From: Chloroflexota bacterium
Lineage (GTDB): Bacteria > Chloroflexota > Ktedonobacteria > Ktedonobacterales > JADMIN01
Assembly: GCA_021323855.1 (NCBI GenBank)
Contig: JAJPKE010000045.1
Location: forward strand, 1 to 64,000
Length of the DNA: 64,000 nucleotides
Direction of reading: 5' to 3'
The notes beneath the pieces were generated by a model. It saw only the letters and a program-made list of their open reading frames with translations. It ran no database searches and was not told the origin of the DNA. Below are positions 24,855 to 33,866 of the stretch, one piece after another; positions within the stretch are counted from its first letter, which is position 1, and each line of letters begins with the position of its first letter. The translations under genes were made by a program, and so were the position numbers.

Positions 24855-25955
24855 ATGTCTATGTACGCCTCGATTCTCGCCGGCGGCAGCGGCACACGCC
24901 TCTGGCCGCTCAGCACCAAAGCGTCTCCCAAGCAATTCTTGCGGTTGCCCGGACCCAACACGATGTTGCAGGAGACGGTCGAGCGGGTGGCTCCGCAGAT
25001 TCCCATAGATCAGGTGTATGTCGTCACCTCCGGCGACTATCGCGCGCCGGTGGCTGCGCAACTCCCCGCGCTGCCCTATGCCAACATCATCGCGGAGCCG
25101 ACCGGACGCGGCACGGCGGCCTCTATCGGGCTGGCGGCGGCGCTGATCGCGGCGCGCGAGCCACAGGCAGTGATGGCCTCCTTTCACTCTGACCATGCCA
25201 TCGCTGATGTGCCGGGGTTCCGCGCCGCAGTCGCCTTCGCAGAAACAGTGGCGCAGCAGGGCTATCTGGTGACGCTGGGCATCCAGCCAACCTATCCCGA
25301 AACCGGCTATGGCTACATTCGCTACAGCGCGCCGCTGGCCCATGCCACCGGCCTGGCGGCGCATACGGTCGAGGCGTTTGTGGAGAAGCCCAAACGCCAG
25401 GTGGCCGAGGAATATCTGCGCGCGGGCAACTACGTCTGGAACTCCGGCATCTTCATCTGGCGCGTAGACCGCATCCTGGAGGAGTTGCGCCGCTATGTGC
25501 CAACGGTGGCCGATGTGCTGGATGAAATCGGCGCAGCGGCCAAACAGAGCGGCGGACGCATGACGCCGGAGGTGGAGCAGGTGATGGCCGCCGTCTGGCC
25601 GCGTTTGCAGGAAACGATTACGATTGATACCGGCGTAATGGAGCGGGCGCAGCATATCGCCGTCATTCCCATCTCGGTCGGCTGGAATGATATCGGCAGT
25701 TGGGCATCGGTCGCCACGCTCTTCACACCGAACGAGTTTGGCAACGTCATTGTCGGGCTGGCGCCGGAGCAGCACTTCGAGGTCAGCGCCAACGATACGT
25801 TGATCTACAGCACGACGGGTCGCATGATTACGGCGGCTGGCGTCGAAGGGCTGATTATTGTAGATACCGGCGACCGGCTGCTCGTCTGCTCAAAAGAGCA
25901 GGCGCAACTCGTCAAAGAAATCGCCGAGCATATGCAGCGACAGCAGGGGAAATAG
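24855..25955 (+). CDS. manC: Mannose-1-phosphate guanylyltransferase
   Basis: Makes GDP-mannose from mannose 1-phosphate and GTP in the cytosol. It has 366 residues, the single-domain form without the C-terminal isomerase. Signature motifs: ILAGGSGTRLWPLSTKASPKQFL (nucleotide binding), EPTGRGTAASIGLAA, FHSDHAI, ETGYGYI, FVEKP and WNSGIFIW. GDP-mannose is the donor for PimA, whose gene lies 10 kb away, so it probably feeds that pathway as well as glycans. ATG 24855 begins MSMYASILAGG; the promoter at 24777 fits. Confidence 0.95.
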   Translation: MSMYASILAGGSGTRLWPLSTKASPKQFLRLPGPNTMLQETVERVAPQIPIDQVYVVTSGDYRAPVAAQLPALPYANIIAEPTGRGTAASIGLAAALIAAREPQAVMASFHSDHAIADVPGFRAAVAFAETVAQQGYLVTLGIQPTYPETGYGYIRYSAPLAHATGLAAHTVEAFVEKPKRQVAEEYLRAGNYVWNSGIFIWRVDRILEELRRYVPTVADVLDEIGAAAKQSGGRMTPEVEQVMAAVWPRLQETITIDTGVMERAQHIAVIPISVGWNDIGSWASVATLFTPNEFGNVIVGLAPEQHFEVSANDTLIYSTTGRMITAAGVEGLIIVDTGDRLLVCSKEQAQLVKEIAEHMQRQQGK

Positions 25956-25992
25956 GCGCGGTCTTTCAGCACACATAAAGGCAATCGCAACA

Positions 25993-27138
25993 ATGGCAAC
26001 GACGCATACAAGTAAAACGGCGCATGAGACAAAGGGGACACTAGAAGCGCGCATCACCGAGACGTTGATTGCGCTGGCTGGCATTCCCAGCATCTCCGGC
26101 GCAGAGGAGCAGGTGCGGGCGTATATCGTGGAGCGGCTGGAACGTTTGGATTTGTCCGTAGTAATTGACGCCGCCGGCAACGTCATTGCGCGCCTGCCCG
26201 CCAGCGATACGGCGCGCGACGCCGAGCCACCAGTGCTGCTGAACGCCCATATGGACCGTGTGCCACCCGGACGCGCGCATACGCCGTTGCTGCGTAATGG
26301 CATCCTGCGCAGCGACGGCACGACCAACCTGGGTGCGGACGATAGCGCCGGCATCGCGTTGATCCTGCATATCGCGGAGGAGTTGCGGACGCGCGGCGTC
26401 AGCCATCCGCCGCTGCTGTTGCTCTTCACTGTTGGCGAGGAGGTAGGGTTGACCGGTGCGAAGGCGTTTGACCCCGCGCCGTGGGGGACGCGCGAAGGCA
26501 TTGTCTTCGACAACGCGGGCGAGGCCGGCGAAGTGGTGACGCGCGCCGCCACCTATATCGCCTTCGATGTCACATTGCACGGCAGCGGCGGGCATCCCGG
26601 CAAACAATTAGAGGGAACTGCCAGCGCCATCGAGATGTTTCGCCGCGCGCAGTACCCCTTTGGTTCGCTCGATGGCGACACCACGCGCGTCTCGATTGGT
26701 CGCATCGAGGGCGGCTCTGCGCGCAACGCTGTGCCGGCTGAGGTGCGGGTGCAGGGTGAGGCGCGCACACTCTTGGAGGGCGCAGAACGGACGACGCTGC
26801 TTGAACGCATCGAGCGCGCGTTTACGGAGGCTGCGCAGTCGCTCGGTGGCAGCGCAGAGATCGCCTTCGATCCACACTGCGACGGCTATCGCGTGGACCC
26901 GAATGAGCCGTTGCTGCGCGCCTGGGCTGCGGCCTGCGCCGAACGTGGTCAACCCTTCCGCACGATAACTACGTTCATTGGCAGCGACGCCAGCGCCCTG
27001 CGCGCGCATACCCGCGTCTTCACCGTCTCCACCGGCGCCATGAACGAACACACCAGCGACGAATGGATTGCTACCGCGCCGCTGGCGGAGGTTGCCGAAA
27101 CAGCGCTGAGGGTACTCGAAAACTACCGCTCAGAGTAA
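25993..27138 (+). CDS. M20-family metallopeptidase (peptidase T-like)
   Basis: A zinc exopeptidase of 381 residues, cytosolic. Zinc and catalytic motifs are visible: NAHMDRVPPGR, LGADDSAGIALILHIAEEL, GEEVGLTGAKAF, and FDNAGEAGE. The dimerisation domain starts at FDVTLHGSGGHPG. The C-terminal block FIGSDASALRAHTRVFTVSTGAMNEHTSDE supplies the last zinc ligand. It starts 37 bp after manC but with a weak ribosome site. The substrate is probably a tri- or dipeptide. Confidence 0.9.
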   Translation: MATTHTSKTAHETKGTLEARITETLIALAGIPSISGAEEQVRAYIVERLERLDLSVVIDAAGNVIARLPASDTARDAEPPVLLNAHMDRVPPGRAHTPLLRNGILRSDGTTNLGADDSAGIALILHIAEELRTRGVSHPPLLLLFTVGEEVGLTGAKAFDPAPWGTREGIVFDNAGEAGEVVTRAATYIAFDVTLHGSGGHPGKQLEGTASAIEMFRRAQYPFGSLDGDTTRVSIGRIEGGSARNAVPAEVRVQGEARTLLEGAERTTLLERIERAFTEAAQSLGGSAEIAFDPHCDGYRVDPNEPLLRAWAAACAERGQPFRTITTFIGSDASALRAHTRVFTVSTGAMNEHTSDEWIATAPLAEVAETALRVLENYRSE

Positions 27139-27398
27139 AGTAACTACCACTTCTATCAGCCTCTAACAATCTGAAATCACAACGACTCTACTCCTCATCC
27201 AACCAGCTAGACACGCGATTTTTCGTCTCACTGGTGTAATTCTGGTTACGGGATGGCTGGCTCTCCGTTACCTGACAGTAGCAAAGCTTGTATTGCGACG
27301 GATCAATGTCTGGCCTGCGCACCAGAGACGCAATGGACGAGGGGAACGAATAGCAGGTAGCAGGACTGGCAGATGAGGAGAAGAAGGGTGACTGGCTC

Positions 27399-30300
27399 AT
27401 GAAGCGGAGACTTCAGGGAATGCGTTCGTGGCCCTGGCGGACATGGTATCGCCAAAAGACAGCGCGTGTTATTGTCGCTATCGCGCTGGTTGCGATGGTA
27501 GCCGGAACGGTGCTCGGCACTGGCGCATTTATCGCGCATGCGTTTCAGCACGTAACTACTACAGCGCATCAAAAGGCGTCCCCTCATACAGCATCGCCTC
27601 GTCAGGCAGGGCAATGGTTCCAGCTTTCCCACTTTGGCAAGTCGCATCCGGCGACCAATGCGCGCATTCAGGCATTGCAACAGGCCAGAGCGTTGCCGCT
27701 CTCGTCCATTGGCACGACAGTAACCGCTGCAAACAGCGCACAGGCAAATACGAATATCAGCACACTTGGGAGCAACTGGACGCCACTTGGCCCCCAGCCG
27801 ATCAACACCGGAGCGCCGCCCAACGGCTATGGCGTGGTAAGTGGACGCATCACCGCTGAAGCCGTCAACCCGACCAATGCCAACGATATCTGGGTGGGCG
27901 CAGCGGATGGCGGTCTCTGGCACTCGCCGAATGGTGGCGCCTCCTGGTTTCCAGCGACAGATAACCAGCCGACGCTCTCCATCGGCGCCATCGCCATTGA
28001 TCCGCATAATCCCAAGACGATCTATGTCGGCACAGGCGAGGGCAACTTCAACGGCGACGCCTACTGGGGCGCTGGCATCCTCAAGAGTACCGATGGCGGC
28101 GCCACCTGGACCCAATACGGTCTCAACGATTTTGGTGGCCTGGGCATTGCCAAAATCGCCGTTGACCCTAACAATAGCTCCAACATTCTGCTCGCCGCAG
28201 ATTTCGATGGCTTCACTGCGCCCGCTGGTGGTAGTTCTAACCTGGCAAAAAGCATGGGCATCTGGCGCTCCACAAATGCTGGTGTCAGTTGGAGCCTCGT
28301 CCTGACGAATCCCGCCAATACGTTTGGCTCATCTACCACGCCCCTGGGCGTTGATGTAGGGACCGATGTGGTCTTCGATCCACATAACGCTGGTGTCGTA
28401 TGGGTCGGAGTAGGGAACCAATTCGGTGCCAATTTCTCCAGCATGGCTGGCGTCTGGCGCTCCACCAATAGTGGCACGACTTGGCTGCAGATTATAGGTA
28501 ATGTCAATATTGAGCGGGTCAGCCTTGGCATTTCCAGTGATGGAACGCATGTCTATGTGGCAATGACGGATGGAGGTGTAACTGACGGCAACACCTTTGG
28601 TTCGCTCTTTAATAGGTCGATCTACGCATCACCTAACGGTGGCAGCAGTTGGAATCTCATAGACGTCTCCGGGGTCACTGGAATGGCCAGTGATGACAAT
28701 GAAAACCAATGGTGGTACGACAGTTACGTTGCTGTAGACCCCACCAATAGCACAGGCAACACGGTGTATGTAGGCGGCGTAGACATCTGGCAGACGAAGA
28801 ATGGCGGCTCTACCTGGACCAATATCACCAATGCCTACAATGGTGGGCCGGTGCATCCAGACCAACATGCGCTTGTCTTCAAGCCAGGTAGCTCCTCGTA
28901 TTACATCGGTAACGATGGCGGTGTCTGGAGCGGCGACAGTAGCGGCAATTTCACCGATCTCAACTCTGGTGGTCTGAATATCACCCAGTTCTACGGCGGC
29001 AGCATCGGCGAGGTTGGGTCGGATGCGCAACTCTATGGCGGCGCGCAGGACAATGGCGAGGACCAGTATCCCGGCGCAGTCAACAACACCAGCACCGTCG
29101 CGCAGTGGAACGAAGTGTTCGGCGGCGACGGCTTCTTCACGGCGGTGGACTATACCAATAACGCCAACGTCTATGAAGAGTACGCCTATGGCAACATCAA
29201 CAAATCCACTGATGGCGGCGCCACCTGGAATCCGGCGGTGACTGGCATTACTCTCAACGAGCCGACAAACTTCTCGGCGCCGTTGGTCATGTCGCCAAGC
29301 AATCCCAATCTCTTGCTGACAGGTAGCGATCATATTTATCGCACGACCAACGGGGCAAGTAGTTGGAGTTCTATAAGCCCCGTCTTTGATGGTGGTTCGC
29401 CTGTTTCGGCGATTGCTATTGCCGCCAGCAACAACAACTACATCTACGCTGGCGACAACTTGGGCGATATCTTCGTCACCACCAATGGCGGCAGCAGTTG
29501 GTCAACCGATACCCACTTCTTCTGCCTGACCTCGATGGTGACGAGCCTCGCGGTTGATCCGACGAATCCAAGCGTGGCCTATGCCACCTGTGCGGGCTTC
29601 GCTTCGGGCAGCGGCCAGCATGTCTTCAAGACGACGAACGCTGGCGCCACCTGGTCAGACATCAGCGCCAGCCTGCCGAATATCCCTTTTGAGTCGGTAG
29701 CCGTCAGCGCAGCCAACCACAACTTCGTGGTAGCAGGCAGCGACGTGGGGATATTTGCCAGCACCAACGCAGGCTCCTCCTGGTCTCGGCTCGGCACAAG
29801 CCTGCCCAATGTCGCAGTTGATCAGATCTTCTTCAACCATTCCGGCTCGTTGTTGCTGGTTGCCACGCATGGGCGTGGCATGTGGGAGCTGGCGTTGCCG
29901 CATCTTGCGGCCAGCCCAAGTGACTTCTACGCGAGCGCAGCCCCCGGCGCGAATACTTCTCGCACGTTCAGTGTGCAGAATACCGGACAGGGTCCGCTGA
30001 ACTGGTCTTCGAGCAACCTCCCGTCCTGGGTGTCTTCAATTAGCCCTGCTTCAGGGACGATTGCGGCAGGTGGCTCAACAACCATCACGGTGAACTACAA
30101 CACCGCCAGCTACACCACTCCACAGACGCTGACCGGCAGCCTGACACTGACCGCGCCAACGGCAGACGACCCCACGGTGACGGTGCCGATGGTGGTGGTT
30201 CTCACGCCGGGGCAGAAGACCTGGTACTTCGCTGAAGGGTATACAGGCAGCAGCTTCACCACTTACTTGAGCATGGAAAACCCGAACAGCAGCACGGCTA

Positions 30301-31514
30301 CGGTGACCGTGAAATACCTAATCAATAAAGGTTCACCCGTCATCAAGACGTACACGCTTCCAGCCAAGAGCCGGGTAACGAAATCGCTCAATAATGAAGT
30401 TGGCAGCAGCCTGTCAATTTCGATGGTTATCACCAGCAATTTGCCGATTGTGGCTGAACGACCAGAGTACTTCAATAACAACGCTGCTGATGGTGGAACA
30501 GATGTCATCGGTGCAAACAGCCTGGCGACGACTTTCGACTTCAGCTACGTGAATATTGCCACGTACTATGGCACCTGGTTGACCATCCTCAATCAGAATA
30601 CCAGTACGATGAGCGTCACCATGACGTTCTATCCGGCAGCGGGTGGCACACCGCTCGTTCGCACAGCAACAGTACCCGCGCAACAACGCGGCTCTATCAA
30701 TGTTGCCAGCCTGAATATTCCAGCAACGACCACCTATAGTGTGGCGGTGCAACTCTCTGAACCTGGGCTGGTGGAGCGCGTGCTGTATCTCAAAGATACC
30801 ACCTTGAATGTCGGTGGCGGCGCGGCCATTATTGGCGCCGCTCAACCCTTGAATACCTGGTATTTTGGAGCAGCCTACAGCACTGGTAGCCCTCCAGGCT
30901 ATCTTGAGGATTTTGTTGTGTCGAACCAGAGCGCCAGCGCCTCGACTACTGGCACCATCACGTTCTATCTGACGGATGGCACCCAAAAAACGACAAATTT
31001 CTCGCTCACAGCGGGTCAGCAGCAGATTATCTCTACTGCGAATGTGCTGGGGAACAATGGGATATACAGCAGCGCCACTATCACCACAACTGGCGCACCT
31101 ATCCTGGCGGAACGTGTGGAACGCTTCCGCTTTGGTTCTGCTCCATATCCTGGGTTCACAGATATATCGGGGACAGCCACTCCGGGCTATCTCTTTGACT
31201 TCGCAGAAGGCTACACCGCAGGCGGTGATGTCGAAAACCTGACGATGAGCAACCCGAATGCTACTCAGACGGCTCAGGTGACAGTGACGTGTTATCCCAC
31301 CAACGGGAGCGCGCCAAAGATATTCACCTACACGCTGGCGCCGCATAGCAGTTCGGTGATACAACTCAACTCACTGATGCCCAATCAGTCATTCTCGATG
31401 GAAGTCATCTCGAATGTGCCGATTGTGGCAGAGCGTCAGATGACCTTCCACCTCGGTTCAACAGGCGGTACCGATGTTATCGGCTTCCAGCCTGCTGGCA
31501 GCACAGCACCGTAA
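27399..31514 (+). CDS. Large secreted BNR/sialidase-type propeller protein with BACON-like and FAEGYT repeats
   Basis: 1371 residues. An N-terminal signal/anchor (ARVIVAIALVAMVAGTVLG) leads to two seven-bladed-propeller-like regions (about residues 125-830) rich in BNR motifs such as STDGGATW, TNGGSSW and STNAGSSW, as in VPS10/xyloglucanase-type glycosidases. Residues about 845-935 look like a BACON/Ig-like domain. The C-terminal 430 residues hold four copies of a roughly 105-residue beta module beginning W-Y-F-A-E-G-Y/A-A-Y and ending in IVAERxxxF. This points to an extracellular or wall-associated binding protein or glycosidase. No catalytic residue can be named with confidence. Confidence 0.78.
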   Translation: MKRRLQGMRSWPWRTWYRQKTARVIVAIALVAMVAGTVLGTGAFIAHAFQHVTTTAHQKASPHTASPRQAGQWFQLSHFGKSHPATNARIQALQQARALPLSSIGTTVTAANSAQANTNISTLGSNWTPLGPQPINTGAPPNGYGVVSGRITAEAVNPTNANDIWVGAADGGLWHSPNGGASWFPATDNQPTLSIGAIAIDPHNPKTIYVGTGEGNFNGDAYWGAGILKSTDGGATWTQYGLNDFGGLGIAKIAVDPNNSSNILLAADFDGFTAPAGGSSNLAKSMGIWRSTNAGVSWSLVLTNPANTFGSSTTPLGVDVGTDVVFDPHNAGVVWVGVGNQFGANFSSMAGVWRSTNSGTTWLQIIGNVNIERVSLGISSDGTHVYVAMTDGGVTDGNTFGSLFNRSIYASPNGGSSWNLIDVSGVTGMASDDNENQWWYDSYVAVDPTNSTGNTVYVGGVDIWQTKNGGSTWTNITNAYNGGPVHPDQHALVFKPGSSSYYIGNDGGVWSGDSSGNFTDLNSGGLNITQFYGGSIGEVGSDAQLYGGAQDNGEDQYPGAVNNTSTVAQWNEVFGGDGFFTAVDYTNNANVYEEYAYGNINKSTDGGATWNPAVTGITLNEPTNFSAPLVMSPSNPNLLLTGSDHIYRTTNGASSWSSISPVFDGGSPVSAIAIAASNNNYIYAGDNLGDIFVTTNGGSSWSTDTHFFCLTSMVTSLAVDPTNPSVAYATCAGFASGSGQHVFKTTNAGATWSDISASLPNIPFESVAVSAANHNFVVAGSDVGIFASTNAGSSWSRLGTSLPNVAVDQIFFNHSGSLLLVATHGRGMWELALPHLAASPSDFYASAAPGANTSRTFSVQNTGQGPLNWSSSNLPSWVSSISPASGTIAAGGSTTITVNYNTASYTTPQTLTGSLTLTAPTADDPTVTVPMVVVLTPGQKTWYFAEGYTGSSFTTYLSMENPNSSTATVTVKYLINKGSPVIKTYTLPAKSRVTKSLNNEVGSSLSISMVITSNLPIVAERPEYFNNNAADGGTDVIGANSLATTFDFSYVNIATYYGTWLTILNQNTSTMSVTMTFYPAAGGTPLVRTATVPAQQRGSINVASLNIPATTTYSVAVQLSEPGLVERVLYLKDTTLNVGGGAAIIGAAQPLNTWYFGAAYSTGSPPGYLEDFVVSNQSASASTTGTITFYLTDGTQKTTNFSLTAGQQQIISTANVLGNNGIYSSATITTTGAPILAERVERFRFGSAPYPGFTDISGTATPGYLFDFAEGYTAGGDVENLTMSNPNATQTAQVTVTCYPTNGSAPKIFTYTLAPHSSSVIQLNSLMPNQSFSMEVISNVPIVAERQMTFHLGSTGGTDVIGFQPAGSTAP

Positions 31515-31520
31515 TGCGAG

Positions 31521-31547
31521 AGATCAGGCGCCCCAGGCGCCTGATCT
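31521..31547 (+). terminator. Terminator hairpin after the BNR protein
   Basis: A perfect 12-bp stem (31521-31532 with 31536-31547) with a 3-nt loop, followed by TGCCTTT, starts 6 bases after the stop codon. Confidence 0.75.
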
Positions 31548-31578
31548 TGCCTTTAGGCCCTTGAGGCTATGCGTGGGT

Positions 31579-31620
31579 AACACTGGACCCCCACAACGGA
31601 AACTGTGAGGGTCCAGTGTT
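31579..31620. terminator. Second hairpin between convergent genes
   Basis: A perfect 12-bp inverted repeat (31579-31590 with 31609-31620), with a small CACA/TGTG inner stem, lies between the BNR gene and the opposing oxidoreductase gene. It may serve as a terminator for the minus-strand gene. Confidence 0.55.
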
Positions 31621-31711
31621 CTATGTTGTGACAGCCAAGCATGAGTTATACGCGGTTTGCTGTCGCTGTTGACGAGCCATAGCGACAACAGATATAGCGC
31701 GCAATGAATCG

Positions 31712-32116
31712 TCACTCCACTTTGCGGCCAAACGAACGGCGCTCTTCGCCCTCCAATCCCAGCGAGACGATATAGGTGGGCGTAATGCGCAGGATGTCCG
31801 GCCCGAAGTGTTCGCCAAACTCTTCCTTGCCGCCTTCGGGGACTGCCTGCACGGTGCCGCGCACCTCCACCATGCGCGGTTTCCAGGGCGGCTGCACATC
31901 ATCTACCACGAACGCCACACGCCCATGACGCAGCGCATCGCGGTATTTCTTCGTCGGGACGAGGTTTAGCCCGCCGATGTCAATGGCGTCATGTTCGGCG
32001 TTGTAGCGGAAACTTACCGGCACGACGTGCAAATCGCCCTGCTCACCGATGGTTGCCAGTCGTCCCAATCGCTGGCTGTGCAAATACTCAATCTCCGCTG
32101 GTGTAAACTTGCTCAT
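31712..32116 (-). CDS. PPOX-class (F420-dependent type) oxidoreductase
   Basis: 134 residues in a flavin/F420-binding split beta-barrel. Typical motifs: LHSQRLGRLATIGEQGDLHVVPVSFRY, then DIGGLNLVPTKKYRDALRHGRVAFVVDDV and VEVRGTV, ending in ISLGLE-type strands. Short members of this class reduce small molecules with F420 or bind flavin. Single gene, convergent with the BNR gene and divergent from the FAD-linked oxidase. Confidence 0.85.
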   Translation of the reverse strand: MSKFTPAEIEYLHSQRLGRLATIGEQGDLHVVPVSFRYNAEHDAIDIGGLNLVPTKKYRDALRHGRVAFVVDDVQPPWKPRMVEVRGTVQAVPEGGKEEFGEHFGPDILRITPTYIVSLGLEGEERRSFGRKVE

Positions 32117-32283
32117 GGTGTTGCTCCTGATTGGTCATCAAGAAAACGGCTCGTCTCAAACCTCTTAGGAAAGTCACTTTCTAAATGGTAGCATTGCAGG
32201 GCATCCTTGCGCATTGGTCGAATGGCTAGGAAAGTATCGTTGCCGTATGCTACGATAACGCCATGAGCAGGAGGTCGCTCGCC

Positions 32284-33729
32284 ATGCTACCCGAAGACAT
32301 TCTCGCTGAATTACGCGCGGTGGTCGGCGCTGATGCTGTGGAGACGGCGCCTGATGCGCTGCTGTCCTATGCCTCTGACGCCACGTTCGCGCAACATCTG
32401 CCGGACGCCGTTGCGCATCCCACGACAACGGAGCAAGTCAGCGACCTGTTGCGCATCGCCAGCCGCCAGCGCCTTGCCATCGTCCCACGTGGCAGCGGCA
32501 CCAGTCTCTCTGGTGGCGCGGTGCCGTTGACTGGCGGGCTGGTGATATCCCTCGCACGGATGAATCGTATCGTCGAGGTTGACCCAGCAACCAGCACGGC
32601 CACCGTTCAGGCGGGCGTCCTCAATGGCGACCTTCAGCGCGCTGCCGCTCAGCACGGCCTCTTCTATCCGCCGGACCCCGCGAGCTGGGAACGCTGCACG
32701 CTCGGCGGCAACGTCGCCTGCGACGCCGGTGGGCCGCGCTGCCTCAAATATGGCGTCACCAAGAGCTACGTGCTGGGGTTGACCGTCGTGCTGATGGACG
32801 GGCGGGTATTACGGCTCGGCGGCAAGCTCCTCAAGAACGCCACCGGCTACCAGTTGCTTCAGCTCTTCGTCGGCTCCGAGGGCACGCTGGGCATCATCAC
32901 GGAAATCACGCTGCGGCTGCTGCCGTTGCCGCGCGCCTATGCCACCGCCGCCGTACATTTCGCCACGCTCGAAGACGCCAGCGCCGCCGTCACAGCCGTG
33001 CTTGGCGGTGGGTTGTTGCCGGCGACGGTGGAACTGATGGACCGCGTGACGCTGCACGCCGTCGAGAATGCCTTGCACCTGGGCATGCCGCGCGAGGCTG
33101 GCGCGTTGCTGATTATCGAACAGGACGGCTCCGAGCAGGAAACGGTTAACCGCGAGATCGCGGAGATCGCGGAGATCTGTCGCCAGCATGGCGCGCTGGC
33201 GGTGCAGATGGCGGCGACGGCGGAGGAGCGCGCAAAGCTCTGGGCGGCGCGGCGTGGCGCCTCTGATGCGCTGGCCCTGCTGCGACCGAATAAGACCAGC
33301 GAGGATATCGTGGTGCCGCGCAGCCAGATTCCGGCGATGGTGCGGCGCATCGGTGAAATCTCCGCCGAGGTGGGATTGCCGATTGCCGTCTTCGGGCATG
33401 CGGGCGATGGCAACCTGCATCCGACCATCCTTTTCGACCGCGCCATTCCTGGTGAGATGGCGCGTGTGGAGCAGGCGGTAGCGGCGATCTTCCGCGCGGC
33501 GCTGGCGCTCGGCGGCATGCTCAGCGGCGAACATGGCATCGGGTCGCTCAAACGCGCCTTCCTGCGCGACGCCATCGGTGACGAACAACTGGCGCTGATG
33601 GCCTCCATCAAGCAGCTTTTCGACCCGCAAGGATTGCTCAACCCTGGCAAAATCTTTGCTCCAGCGGGCGCGACGCAGACCGGCTTCCTCGCAGATATGC
33701 CCACACTCGATAACTCCGCCACCGGATGA
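32284..33729 (+). CDS. glcD: FAD-linked 2-hydroxyacid oxidase/dehydrogenase, GlcD type
   Basis: Oxidises glycolate or D-lactate-like 2-hydroxyacids. It has 481 residues. The FAD-binding PCMH domain has VPRGSGTSLSGGAVPLTGGLVISL and GGNVACDAGGPRCLKYGVTKSYVLG. The C-terminal FAD oxidase domain ends with FGHAGDGNLHP and SGEHGIGSLKR. ATG 32284 has AGGAGG 9 nt upstream; an in-frame ATG at 32263 is possible but lacks one. No glcE or glcF partner follows, so it may be a stand-alone D-lactate dehydrogenase-type enzyme or use partners elsewhere. Confidence 0.88.
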   Translation: MLPEDILAELRAVVGADAVETAPDALLSYASDATFAQHLPDAVAHPTTTEQVSDLLRIASRQRLAIVPRGSGTSLSGGAVPLTGGLVISLARMNRIVEVDPATSTATVQAGVLNGDLQRAAAQHGLFYPPDPASWERCTLGGNVACDAGGPRCLKYGVTKSYVLGLTVVLMDGRVLRLGGKLLKNATGYQLLQLFVGSEGTLGIITEITLRLLPLPRAYATAAVHFATLEDASAAVTAVLGGGLLPATVELMDRVTLHAVENALHLGMPREAGALLIIEQDGSEQETVNREIAEIAEICRQHGALAVQMAATAEERAKLWAARRGASDALALLRPNKTSEDIVVPRSQIPAMVRRIGEISAEVGLPIAVFGHAGDGNLHPTILFDRAIPGEMARVEQAVAAIFRAALALGGMLSGEHGIGSLKRAFLRDAIGDEQLALMASIKQLFDPQGLLNPGKIFAPAGATQTGFLADMPTLDNSATG

Positions 33730-33866
33730 ATGAGTTGCCCCAACACACTGTAATAGTGGAAGGATACCGTGCGTCATAGAGGCATACGAGCATTCTGAAT
33801 TTTGGCAACGTAGGCGTGGGAAACGTATAACCAAAATCCTTATCGCAGACAAAAGGATGGTCACGT

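Noticed and set aside
24636-25775. 379-codon minus-strand frame opposite manC
   Set aside because: Antisense to a full-length, motif-complete guanylyltransferase.
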